In this document: positions 9,661-20,855 of the stretch, piece by piece | Numbering within the stretch: the stretch's first letter is position 1 | How the letters are laid out: each line of letters starts with the position of its first letter | Origin: Saxidomus purpurata | Lineage: Eukaryota; Mollusca; Bivalvia; Venerida; Veneridae | DNA: 64,000 bases | Reading direction: 5' to 3' | NCBI GenBank assembly: GCA_022818135.1 | Contig: JAFMSR010000002.1 | Span: forward strand, 27,120,598 to 27,184,597 | The notes under the pieces: generated by a model | Database searches by the model: none | What the model saw: only the letters and a program-made list of their open reading frames with translations | Told to the model about the DNA's origin: nothing | Made by a program: the position numbers and the translations under genes

Positions 9661-11490
9661 CATGGTTCATACAGAAGTTCTGAGACAAAATTCAAGTACT
9701 TTTCAAGGATTTTTTCTAATTTTCAAGGACTAAAATGATGAGCAAAATCTGACTTCATGTCAGGATATATAATCAAATGTCACCTTAAATCATATTTGGA
9801 ACACAATGTAATATGTATCTTTGTTATTCAAATTAATATCGAGCAAAATACATGTTGATAATCTCAATATTTACTTCTTATTCAAATCTGGATTTTTGTC
9901 ATGAGGAACGACTGTATTGACTCATTGGAACGTTAATTTGTCAGATTTTGTTTATAAATGCCTTTCTTCTCGTTGACGACTCTTCAACGCACTTTCACCC
10001 ATAATGCGCTGTGTCTATAAGTTTATCCAACACAACACAAGTACACTTGTGTTTGTTCCCCTAAAAATCCTTTTTCCATGCTTATAACTATCATTCGTGA
10101 GCAATGTCGATGAAAAAATGCACTTATTTCGGCTAAATTTCGCAAATTTTCCGCGACCATGACTTTTGGTAAAGGGAAATCACTCCGGAAGCAAGCGTGT
10201 CTAAATTCCGGAATCCGGTACGTAGTTGATACATCACTGTCGAGTAGGTTCGATAGACTCATACAGAACAAGAGCTGTCCCTCACAAGTGACGAATGCCC
10301 CCGAAAGAGGTGCCTCACAGTCTGTGTCCTCTCCATGTGCTCAATAAATGTGCTATGTAATTTTAAAATCTTTCCATGCATGACAGAGTAACCATGCATA
10401 CAGTTTTCCATTACTTTAAACACTAAGTGTGACCTTGACCTTTGAGGTAGGGACTTGGGTCTTGCACTCGACACATCCGCTTGATGTGCTAGACATTTGT
10501 GCCAAGTTATTTTAAAATCCTTCAAAGCATGATAAAGTTATAGTCCGGACACAAATGTATGCATATATACAGGATTCCATTACCTATAAACTCTAAGTGT
10601 GACCTTGACCTTTGTGGTAGGGATGTGGGTCTTGCATGCGACACGTCATCTTGATGTGCTAGACATTTGTGCCAAATTATTTTAAAATCCTTCAATGCAT
10701 GACAAAGTTACAGTCTGGACACGAATGTATGCCTATATGCATATATAGAAGAATCCATTACCTTCAAACTCTAAGTTTGACCTTGACCTTTGAGCTAGGG
10801 ACGTGGGTCTTGTATGCGACACGTCGTCTTGATGTGCTAGACATTTGTGCCAAGTTATTTTAAAATCCTTCAATGCATGACAAAGTTACAGTCCGGACAC
10901 GAATGTGTGCATATATGCATATATAGAGGAATCCATTACCTTCAAACTCTAAGTATGACCTTGACATTTGTGCCAAGTTATTTTAAAATCCTTTAAAGCA
11001 TGACAAAGTTACAGTCCGGACACAAATGTGTGCATAGAGGATTCCATAACCTTCATACTCCAAGTGTGACCTTGAACTTTGAGGTAGGGATGTGGGTCTT
11101 GAACGCGCCACATCGTCTTGATGTGCTAAACATGTGTGCCAAGTTATTTTAAATCCTTCAATGCATGACAGAATTACAGTCCGGACACGAATTGTAAGTG
11201 GGGACGCACAGACGGACGGACAGATGGTGCGATTTTAATATGCCGTCCTTCGGGGGGGGGGGGGGGCATAAAAAGATAAGACTGTTTTCTCGTCATTTTA
11301 AGGCATGCTACAATAATTTTGGAGTTTTTTTACGCGGAACATACCAATTCAATGACTTTTTAAAGAAATTCACTAGTTTTTTTTTCAAATTCAAGTACTT
11401 TTCAAGGACTTTTTCTCAGCACAGAATTCAAGTACTTTTCAAGGACTTGGCATCAAATTCAAGTACTTTTCAAGGCCTGTGCGAACCATG
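9661..11490. mobile_element. level-2 TIR element inserted in the array, 5-bp duplication GTAAA
   Basis: Inverted ends are CATGGTTCATACAG and CTGTGCGAACCATG (3' end as read on the plus strand: gcgaaccatg). GTAAA flanks both sides (9656-9660, 11491-11495). Joining the flanks gives attattcaaaagGGTAAAGT, matching sibling units (attatttaaatcggtcaagc). Just inside both ends are repeats of 'caagtacttttcaagga'. No transposase frame is seen, and a third element lies inside it. Confidence 0.75.
10267..11274 (+). mobile_element. level-3 pearl-like element with ~170-178 bp core repeats
   Basis: It begins aacaagagctgtccctcaca and ends in a G-run followed by cataaaaa. 'aatgcccccgaaag' (about 10292) and 'ccttcggggg' (about 11248) form the subterminal palindrome, and gacggacggacag precedes the 3' end. 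'ctaagt(g/t/a)tgacc' recurs at 10423, 10593, 10771 and 10949, with a shortened last unit (ccaagtgtgacc) at 11060. Its head resembles that of the level-1 host element (tcacaag.gtgacgaat). Confidence 0.72.
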
Positions 11491-11704
11491 GTAAAGTCGT
11501 TCATGAGTTATCATCCGGAAACCATGAAAACCAACAGACCGACCGACAAACCGACAAGCTCACTCTTATATACCCCCCCAAACTTCGGTTTGTGGGGGTA
11601 TTATTAGACAACATTGTTGTCTGCTTAGACAGAAGCTGCTTGAAAAGGTACATATTTTAGTGGATACAAGGCACGAATGGTTTAAAATCCAAGGTAAAAC
11701 TCAC

Positions 11705-11772
11705 CTTCTGCCAAATGTCTTCAAACGTTTCAACTCCTTCTTGTACCTTTTTTAAACACCTGTCTATTTCAC
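11705..11772 (-). CDS. CNOT3: CNOT3 coding exon 2
   Basis: 68 nt between a ttttcag acceptor and a gtgagt donor, encoding a 23-residue segment (with the split G) that includes DRCLKKV and FEDIWQK, a Not3-domain signature. Ends in phase 0. Confidence 0.93.
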
Positions 11773-14700
11773 CTGAAAATAAAAACAAAACATTATTGTA
11801 TAATTATAACTGATTGGTACATTATGATCTGGTCAGTGCAGATTTGGCTCTGGAGAAACTGACTCATGTTCAGAAATGTGCATTAGTTGTCAACAGGCCT
11901 CTGAACAACAAAAATCTCTTTGCTTATCTGTCAATGGATACTCTTTTTAAAAGGATGTCTGGGTATTTCAAAATCTCAATGACAGTCAATTACTATTCGG
12001 CACTTCCTGGGAATGGTAAGATATTCCGAACTACATAACAACGCAGGGCTCCTCCTTCTTATGACGCTCCAATTTCTGCAGAGTGGAAAAAGAGGGAAAT
12101 TGTCAGCAGAAATTTCAGCCACATTAACCCAAATTCTAATTTACTGCCTACATAACAAAAAGAGGGCCATAAAGGCTTTAGATTGCTGTTCCTCGCAACA
12201 TTGCTCTAGAAAATCATTCACCAACATGTGACTTAATTTTAACGTCCTGAGCCATATTCAAGCTCATCCAAGAATCAAAATTTCTTCTTTGTAACTTCGA
12301 AACTATGAAACAGGGGTGTGATTAGGTAAAGACTGGATGGGAGGAAAATTATTTTTACAGACAGGGGGCATGCAGGCCGCCATAGGCCCCCATTCGGATC
12401 AAGGGGCAATTCCTCAGTGACGAAACCCACAGAAAACTGCGTTTTCAGCACTCTAGCCTAGGGTCATAAAAATGTATTTCTAAAACACTTCGTAAGGATT
12501 TTTTCAATGTGTTTTTAACCAAGCAAGTCTGTTCTATAGTGTTGTGTTAGGACAAAAACAGTTAGTTTCAAATTTTCAAAGATTAAAAAGTCTATATCAT
12601 GACAGTGATTTTTTTTTTACAATTTTCTACCAATCTGCGAGTCCCAAAATTGAAGGTGCGGGTCCCAATTTACAGGACATTACTTTAGAGAATGATTGTT
12701 TGGATTAAAAATACTTCAAATAAGATTTTGTTAGCTGCATCTTGTTTGCTATCACTTTTCTGCCATACTGTGTGTAGGTATTGGTGCCTGTACCAGTATT
12801 TGATGTTTCTCTATGTCTTGATGAACGTGAAAAATACCATCTTAATATAACTGATCCCATTTTTATGCCAATATCTATAACAGTTTATTGTTCATTTTTG
12901 CTAGCAATGGGTTTATGATGCAGTGCAGATGATATTCCCATCCAAGATACTTAAATTTTAAAGTGGGACATTGGTAAACTATGTCTAGCTATACATGCCA
13001 TGAGCCGCAAAAGAATGGTTCACTTTTGCTCCAGTTATGAAATGTGATATGCTTGAACAAAGCCCTCATGTTCTTTTGTTGTTGTTTTTTTAACATTATT
13101 TTTGTTGTGCAATTATTCAGAACTAAAATAATAATAACTATATTCGTAGCAAATTATATTTTTTACTATTTTTTTGCTTGTTTGTCATGTAAATTTGCAA
13201 CCCCCGTCATTCCTCAATTTTCAGGAAAATATTACAAGTTTTTCGCTTTGTCACAAAAAGAAAGCTTTAATATATTAAATGAAAGCTTATAAAAACTAAA
13301 CCCTGTTAACTACAGTACAGGCCTGGAGGATTATGCAAAAAACGCGAAGTGTGGAGTGAGTAGAAAAAACGAAAATGACTCCATTGAATTGAGTCACTTC
13401 GCGGCCCATTTGGAGTGTAAATTTCGATCGCGGGACTTCTCGTTTCTCCGGGTATTTTGGAGTGACTTCGTGTGAAAATATTTATTAATATTGGTAAAAC
13501 ACACCTGTAAAAGCAAGCTGTTGAATTTAGATCCATTGAATCACAAAGGTCGAATCAGACATGGATGCCGATGTTTTTCGTTGATAACTGCCGCTACTGT
13601 TTGCAGTGTTACGTTGTTTTTGTTTGTTGTTTCAAAAAGCATCGAGTTATTTTTTGTCAGAACCTAAAATATTTATCACCTTTATGTTGATTTAGAATAT
13701 TTATTTCCGTTTAAAAATTCTGATGCAATTGGTCTCTTAGCATTGTCACTCGCGATTGGTGTGAAAAATATGGCATGTCGCACTAATTCAGTCAATTTTG
13801 AATTTGTTTCCAAATCGAAGCTGTGTGACACCTCTGAGATGTGAATGCACAAAGTATTTATCAATTAACATTCCCAATTGTTCTATATTTTTTGTGGAAC
13901 GTTTTTTTTTGTCATTAGTTGTCAAAGCCAACGTTTTTTCAGCACCAATTTTCTACTATTTATTCTAATGAATAACCTTTGCCGAAATATTTTTTTTACT
14001 TCAGCCTGTTTTATACATAAAGATTAAAGCTGCAGGTGTTACGAGATCAAAGAACAAACGCCGACGCACAGTGTACATGCGAGTTTTGTTTGATCTTAGT
14101 GAAGCACGTGACATCAAACAGACCAAGATATTTGACAGTTTGAGACATGAAAAAGTAACTATAGAAAATAGTCTGATAATTTTGGATTATAGAAATAATT
14201 GTTTGGAAATAATTTTATGAGTAAGTTTTATTTTTGGTGATAAAATATATTGAACACGCTATATAAATGTACGTCGGTCGGCAAAAATCTTTGAATGTAA
14301 TATGCATACAACTCAAAAACATTTCATGTATAGAAGTTAACATTAATTTCCACCGAATATATTCGGTTTGATTTTTTATGTCCCGTAAACCTGTTCATTT
14401 ACCTGTTAAATCACTCGAAGTGCCGCGATTTTATCATGTGAAGTGACGCGATATTACTCCACACGCGAAGTCACTTCAGGCACTCCAAGCTCACTCGAAG
14501 TCATGCTATTTGTCTCCGAGCTAATCACGCAAAGTGTGGAGTAAAAAATTCCACACTTCGCGTTTTTTGCATAATCCTCCAGGCCTGGACTGTACTCGTA
14601 TAGCTACCAGAGAATCTTGAAAAATATTCTAACACAAGCGGCTGCTTTTCCGATAAAAACATAAAGGGAAAAGCCTGTATTCTATTTTACGATAAAATAC

Positions 14701-17700
14701 AGCACGTTTTTCAAAGGACGAAGTGCCTTAAATGACGTGACGTATGTAAACAAGCGCGTCCAATCGTATCTCGCGTTTTAAGGTTACAATGATGTACTAC
14801 TACGTGTTAAATAAAGTTAGGGATTATTTTCAAAGAAAATAACATGTTAGAATCAAATTAATAAATTGTTCCCTGTATTTTATCGTTGAATAAAATACAG
14901 TCAGTCATTTGGATGATTCAACGATAAAATACAGGGAGGCATTTATTATTTCTTACATCAACAACAAAAAACATCACTCAGGAAAAAGAACAGCTATTTT
15001 AATCACAATCTTCTTAAATTTGTGTCAAATGACTAATGCTAATAAAATTGCGAAAAAATAGCCTGAAAATCACGGACATGCGAAGTCATGAAAAAATGTA
15101 ACATATGGAAAACAACTTATTTTTGAGCATGGGAAGAGGATCAACAGCTAGATCTAGTTTATTAAAATTTTTTGGAAAGTACAACAGTATAAGTTCAGAA
15201 CACAAACTGAAAAATATGATGTGCAAACAAGACTGGAAACCCTATTCATCATGACCCATACTTCGACCCTTAAAAAGCTCTGCTTGACTCTTGTGTACTA
15301 CACGCAACAAGATGTTTTTTTCCAATTGTCCCCCTGTCACCGCAACAAATATAAAATATGGATGACCCTACACTAAAGGTGTAATGATTCATCGCAGGTC
15401 ACAATGCACCACGGTTTCTTTTACTTTTGCGGTTCACGGCCACACCATTACCAAAATTTGATTCGGTACCACCCTGTATTTACTGCTGGTATTCAACGCA
15501 AAGGGAACAAACCCCTATGAAGAGCTCAAATAAACATTTTTTGTTATGTTGATTTTCCTTGGCTTTAGAAATATTGATTAACCAATGGTGGTGCATGATT
15601 TAAATATAGTTCGGCAAGCTTACTAAAATGTCTGCCCACTCATGTTGAACTGAAAAATGCGTTAGAAATGTTTTGGTCGCCAGTTTAGCAATATTTCGGT
15701 TTCGAATCTGCGGAAATGAAAACAATTATGAATACCTTATGCAAATCGCAGCCAACTACTTTAATCTTATAGGAGGTTTTAGGAATCCCCGATATGACGT
15801 TATTCCGGCGCATGCGCATTGACTGGCCGTCAATTGATCGGCCAAAATGAAAGCGAAATAGAGCATTTGACCGTACGGCAGTTTATATTTTAGGCTATAA
15901 CGTTATTAAATGAAACAAAATCTGGTTTATATGCAGTGTCTGTGTTGCCGTGTATATGCCATTGATGCTTATGTATAGTTTTCATTATAAAGTCCGATAT
16001 GAAAGTGTGAATTTAAACTGAATCGGCCAAAACGAATGTAACTTGACAATGTCCGCTTTCCCAAGGCTACTTGCTATTCCTGCCGAAAGTGTCACTGTTC
16101 TTTTCTTCTTCTTTTTTTGAATAAGCGTCAATATTCATTATTTTCACATAGTGCTTAGTATATTTTGTTGCTGTACATAGATGGAAAAAATTGCTACAGT
16201 GAAGTTCTCCGCATAAAGACGATCCTCTAATTGTACATAATACACCTTGTTGGAAATTTTCAGACTCCCAATTTTTGCCACATTTTTTTTTTTTTATAAA
16301 AACATGATGTTAATTTGTAAATTATATACTTTGTTTAGAAAGCACAAGACTTTATTCGGGTATTTTCTCTAATATATGTCTCTAATTTCAGTAAAAATAA
16401 ATTCATAGAAATCATGCATGTGTCTGTGAAGCGTACATTTATTTACGAATAGTGTCAAATTAAACTTTAGAAACCATGAAGACCCTATAGCTATATAATA
16501 CATGACACTGTGCTATATATGTTTTCACAACGCCTGGCGATGACATAAGACACTCAAATGACACGTTGCCATAGAGATCCAGTAAGGTATATTGTCCCCT
16601 AGGGCATAAAGCACGATATAACTTGGATTTAATTAATCCATGTAACATCCTGTTTATAGACTAATTGGTCACACGTTATAGATGACCACTTTGAATGAAT
16701 TGCATAACGTGGCATATGGCACACATCAAGCTTTGATTGAATCTACATGATCAATTTATTCATCATAATATTTTATGACCAAGTTAAATAATACCCTTGA
16801 GGACGCAGATGAGACAGAATATTTTTAAATTTCAGATAGCTGAGTTTCTTTTTATTTTAGAGGCGACAACAAATGTCTTAAAAAAAGGAAATTTTAATTC
16901 GATTTTTTTAAGTCTTTGTTTTTTCTAAGTTTGAGGTGTTCCACTAATCTACATATACTTTGTTAGTCTAACAATATATGGCATCAAACATATTAATTTT
17001 TTTGAAATTATGAGTAATCGCAGACGTAAACTGGCATGTGGGCATTTCAAGCAAGCAGTAGCTCAGCTAAGATAATATACAATTAATTAGGCATATTTTA
17101 TAATGTGTTATTGAATATTTTAATACAACACTTTTTTGGAAGTGTCACTTTCACATGTGTCCGCCGCTGTAGATGTCATGGACGTGTTACAGTATACCAC
17201 GACAGTATACACTTCTGTAGTGTATACTTCCGTAATTATATCAAAACAGGGATATCTTTTTCTGTCATTTATTTTTGAGACATACATATGCATTATATAA
17301 CCAAACAAAGGTACCAGTATACATTTGAGTCTTCTGGGGTCTTGGCGAGTTCACCAGAGGAGAAATCCCACGATCGGCGGGACTATTAACATTTTTAAAA
17401 AATACACAAAGAACTTTTAAAGTAGGATTATGGTTCTGTATAATACTAAGTGTGCTGGTTTTGAAAAAAAATATTTCAGAGAGTAAAGGGTAAGATAGAA
17501 AGAGAATAATCAGTGAAGGAAAGAAGACACATGAAAAGTGAAAGACGGGAAATCTCACAACGCCTGATCAAAGTTAATTCTTTGATTATAGCAACAACTA
17601 TCAAATATATATTAAATAAGAAATAATGTATTTACTTCCACTTCAAAACTTAAAAGAAACTTAATAATATTTAGTTTATTTTGGCGATAAATGATGTCTA

Positions 17701-18803
17701 TACTGTATCAATACACGCTCGGCATATGGCCGAACTCAATACAGTTGACGGCCACGCTATTTTTAGTAACGGAAAATCCCGGATGTGACGACACACTAAA
17801 ACCTCCTATAATTATATTAATATTTCCATCCACTTGTCTATTCTGATCTTGTATGCATTTAACTTCTTGGAACAGTAGATATATTGTATCGAACCATTAC
17901 GTGTTGTATTACAACTGTGTATTGTGATATGTATCGTATCGCAAGAAAAGTGTATTGTTACACCTCTCCCTGACACCGTGATGTAGTCAACCTGATTTTG
18001 TTTTTTACACCACAATGGTCACCCTGACCATCTACAGTGCGCTAAATATGGCAGTAGTGGTGAAACACAGGACTGTTTAATAAGGGTGACAGGTGATTCT
18101 GAGTGACCAAATTCGAGTAAACACAATAGCTATACATCGCGGTGATCGGTGACAATTGGAAAAACAACATATATGTACTGTAAAAGCATTCACGCCAAAA
18201 CACACATGGTTGGGTTATGAATAGTTGACCAATTGATAGGTCAATTGCTGTCTAGTCAGCAAGATTGTGGCAAAGTTTTGAAAATCCTGACCTGCCCGAA
18301 ACTTTTATTGTTTGGTACATTTCAGTAAAGATACTTTAACAGTCAAATGTGGCAGATTTATAGATTATAGAAGAGATTAAATAGATCTATACATTTTTTA
18401 ATTATTTTCTTATGAAATACAGAAATGAGAGTTTGTTAGATTTCTGTCACAAATACTGCCAAGGTAACCCTACACATACCTATCCTGGCAAGCATAAAAA
18501 CAGGTACACTGAAGTTCTTTCGGTATGAATAGATGTGCATTATGGGCTTACCTCCCTTGTTAACACTGTAATTGTGCTGTAACAGACTATCTGCAAGTTT
18601 TCCATCTTAACACATTACTACACAAAGTCATTTTAAAGACAACGCAGTTTCTGCGACACCAAAATATAAATACAGAGATCTAGATAGATAAAGAGGAAAC
18701 TTGATTATAATCTGGATAAAGGACAAAAACAACCAGGTTTGTGTTATTCAGATAGTGTAAAATTCATCAACAGCGTACCTTGCAGCTTTCGATTCCCAGC
18801 CAT
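11705..18803 (-). CDS. CNOT3: CCR4-NOT transcription complex subunit 3, first two coding exons (partial gene)
   Basis: Exon 1 (18803-18779) encodes MAGNRKLQ plus one base. Exon 2 (11772-11705) completes the codon and encodes [23 protein letters not shown]. This is the highly conserved start of the Not3 N-terminal coiled-coil domain (vertebrate CNOT3 has a near-identical start). CNOT3 is a scaffold subunit of the CCR4-NOT deadenylase complex, which shortens mRNA poly(A) tails and affects translation and transcription. The splice sites are canonical (gtacgc donor, cag acceptor, gtgagt donor) and the phases agree (25 nt, then 68 nt). Intron 1 is 7 kb and full of mobile elements. Later exons are not found between 1 and 11704, so the gene probably continues outside the window. 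It is divergent from CEP131. Confidence 0.92.
11773..13311. other. CNOT3 intron 1, distal part; no gene
   Basis: Intronic. Short open frames at 11814-12038 and 12013-12231 lack recognisable similarity. A 'gagggccataaaggcttta' fragment near 12160 resembles the head of the pearl-like family. Nothing else is supported. Confidence 0.5.
13312..14593. mobile_element. TIR element B (1.28 kb), candidate 3-bp duplication ACT
   Basis: The ends are an inverted pair of about 45 bp: acagtacaggcctggaggat at the left and, reverse-complemented, acagtccaggcctggaggat at the right, continuing through tatgcaaaaaacgcgaagtg. ACT flanks both sides (13309-13311, 14594-14596). A TA/CAGT reading is also possible. Subterminal regions repeat 'cgcgaagt' and 'gaagtgac' motifs. 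14030-14250 is homologous, inverted, to 4595-4790 in TIR element A. No transposase frame is visible. Confidence 0.82.
14871..14936. repeat. perfect 20-bp-arm hairpin
   Basis: ccctgtattttatcgttgaa at 14871-14890 is exactly inverted at 14917-14936, with a 26-bp loop. A related 'acgataaaatacag' sits at about 14690, so the hairpin may be one end of a small foldback element spanning about 14660-14936. Lies in CNOT3 intron 1. Confidence 0.7.
15311..18170. mobile_element. TIR element C (2.9 kb), ends related to element A
   Basis: The left end has ttccaattgtccccctgtca. The right end, reverse-complemented, has ttccaattgtcaccgatcac. Both are close to the ttccaa(t/a)tgtcaccc segment of the element at 4221-5953. 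Outer bases (tactacacgcaac at left, cagtacatatatg at right when inverted) echo the cagtaca start of element A. Exact ends and target duplication are not certain. A second inverted pair (15765/17812) lies inside. Confidence 0.55.
15765..17812. mobile_element. inner inverted-repeat element within TIR element C
   Basis: tataggaggttttag at about 15768 is inverted as ctaaaacctcctata at about 17797-17811. Homology does not clearly extend further, so this may be a 15-bp-TIR element of about 2 kb. The right part (17310-17400, minus strand) shares a dispersed repeat with 63100-63180. Confidence 0.45.
18779..18803 (-). CDS. CNOT3: CNOT3 coding exon 1
   Basis: ATG at 18803, eight codons (MAGNRKLQ) plus a split G. 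Donor gtacgc lies at 18778-18773. The start was chosen because it matches the conserved M-A-x-x-R-K-L-Q start of animal CNOT3 and joins exon 2 in phase 1. Confidence 0.88.
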
Positions 18804-19742
18804 TGCTATGAATACTTTGAGAAAAGTGGCAAATGCATGCTAGAAGAGCCCATAAAAGCTCAAACGATAATACAGTGCTAGGAAAATGAGGGAAATCCTT
18901 CTTATTTTTTCTTGAACAAAAATCAAAATGGCTGCTTCTCGACCTTATAACTTCCTAAAGCGAAGCTATCCGCAAGAGAAGTAGTTCAGATTTTAACGCA
19001 TTAAAATGATTTGCGAAAGAGAATGACAAAGTCAGTTGGTGATTATTTGCCGATTATTTTTTTTTGTTATATGCCTCTGAAATTTTTTCAGATAAAATGT
19101 TCTATCAATGAGTATTAGATATACCTAGAAGGCTGAGTAGTAATTAATTCTAATATCATTTTCGCTATTCGCCGGAAGTTGATATTCGGACAGGTTTGTT
19201 TACGCATGTTTTGGAACTGTCATTTTATGAATATTCCAAATTCGCTCAGCATATGTAATATTTCAGCTTTAAGAATAATTTATGTTTGATATATATGAAC
19301 CATGTGCCATCTGATACTGCGCAAGTCAAAGTCTTCATCTGTGACATGAGTTATTACTTACTCAAGTTTACAGTTTTACTGTGTCTGTTGTTTCAGTGAA
19401 AAAGCAAAATCTACAGTATTTCAGCGATATTGTCCAAGTGTAGCCATTTTTTTGTCCACTTAATGTAGATTTACCTGACACTGCGGTCTTTTCACACATT
19501 GCCACTGCCATTGACGATTGATCTCCAAATGTTGATGTACGACAATGAATTATAGAAAAGCCTAAACCCGAGTAGATATTGCTGAGCCTATGATCATTTT
19601 ACTTTGTCTCAAAAAAAGAGGATGATATTGCGATATTTTTATCTATGTCTGCTGATTACTTTTTTGGGTTATTCTCTGTTTGATTGCAAGGGATAAAGAA
19701 AACACATAATTCAATTGAAATGAAATATGTCATTTTAATAAA

Positions 19743-20572
19743 AGCAGTGGCTAGAGTTACGGTACCGTAACTCTAGCCTCCGAGTCTAGAGTTACGGAAG
19801 TTCCGTATCTCTAGCAAAACCCTATAGGGAAAGGCTAGAGAAGTTTATAAAGTTATGTATATCGCTTTAATATATGCATGATAATGTGTTGTAAACTTAC
19901 GTATTTTACAACTATTCGTGAATAAACTGATCTGTTGTATATACGACAATTTCACAAGCGCCATTTTGGTTATACTTGTTGCTAATATCGGAACTATCAT
20001 TGTCATGCTGTATACTCTTGCACATAGTTACGTGAACTGTTTACAAACAACGTCAATAAAACAATAGTAAGATCAAGAAAAGAAGAATATTGGAATTCTA
20101 AGAGCAAGAAAAACGTAAACAAAAAGAAAACGAAATTAAGATTTATTTTTAAATTTAACAGCTGTACTTTCGATCACAATTAAAATCATTCCCATTTTTA
20201 TGGTCACGATTTGAGTGCCTTCTACAATTAAATACAAAAACACCATATGTCAACAATATAGTTTACTTAACTTCTATCATGCTTTGCACAAAATGTGATA
20301 TAAATGTCGCTCAAGTAAAGACGGAGATAACAACGATATTTCCGCCAATGTATATTGTAAAACCAAAATGGCGGCTACGAAGTCGCTGCATTCGCTGACA
20401 GATTGGTTTATACACTATTACTGGTGAAATAGTCAAGTTTACAATACATTACCATGCATATTTAAAGCAATATACATATGCCTTTATAAACTTCCGTAAC
20501 TCTAGCCAATCCTCATAGGATTTTCTAGAGATACGGAACTTCCGTAACTCTAGACTCGGAGTAGACACTGCC
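19743..20572. mobile_element. foldback DNA element (830 bp), MULE-like, 9-bp duplication
   Basis: Long inverted ends share gagtctagagttacggaag, ttccgtatctctag and gaagtttataaag, and weaker inverted similarity continues for roughly 400 bp per arm. TTTAATAAA flanks both sides (19734-19742, 20573-20581). Long TIRs plus a 9-bp duplication are typical of Mutator-like elements. That class is inferred. A perfect 26-bp palindrome centred on ggtacc lies at 19751-19776. Each arm carries a cgccattttggtt motif (about 19960 and, inverted, about 20365), a match to the YY1 site. No transposase. Confidence 0.82.
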
Positions 20573-20780
20573 TTTAATAAATGACAAGTTACTTGAAAAA
20601 TGTATAAAATGTATCAAAATACATCATGCATGAACATTTATCATTATCAACATAATATACAAAGGGAAATACGCCAATTGTCTAAGTCCCTGTAAAGGAT
20701 TTGACAGTACAGGAAGATAGATAGAAATACACATTTTTCAGTAACTACTAGTATTATGCATGTTATAAAGGAGAGATCGT

Positions 20781-20855
20781 GTTTGCAAACAAAACCCTGT
20801 ATTACGCAATAATTTATCATGTTTGCAAACAAAACCCTGTGTTACGCAATAATTT
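20781..20855 (+). repeat. tandem duplication, 40-bp unit x 1.9
   Basis: gtttgcaaacaaaaccctgt followed by (a/g)ttacgcaataattt occurs at 20781 and again at 20821 with one mismatch in the shared part. It contains the 10-bp palindrome gtttgcaaac. Confidence 0.85.

Larger units (their letters stand above)
8085..11607 (+). mobile_element. outer (level-1) pearl-like element of a three-level nest
   Basis: It begins near ctagaattgtcacaagagtg, with 'tatacccccacaa' at the left end and 'cttcggtttgtgggggtatt' at the right end as an imperfect subterminal inverted repeat. cagaccgaccgacaaaccgac-like sequence lies near the 3' end. The 145-bp array (8251-9655) is its core. The element is split at 9660 by a 1.83-kb insertion and resumes at 11491 with ttcatgagttatcatccgga, which is exactly the continuation of the interrupted unit. 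Confidence 0.72.

Noticed and set aside
11814..12231. two plus-strand frames just beside CNOT3 exon 2
   Set aside because: They lie in CNOT3 intron 1 on the other strand with no domain, splice or conservation support.
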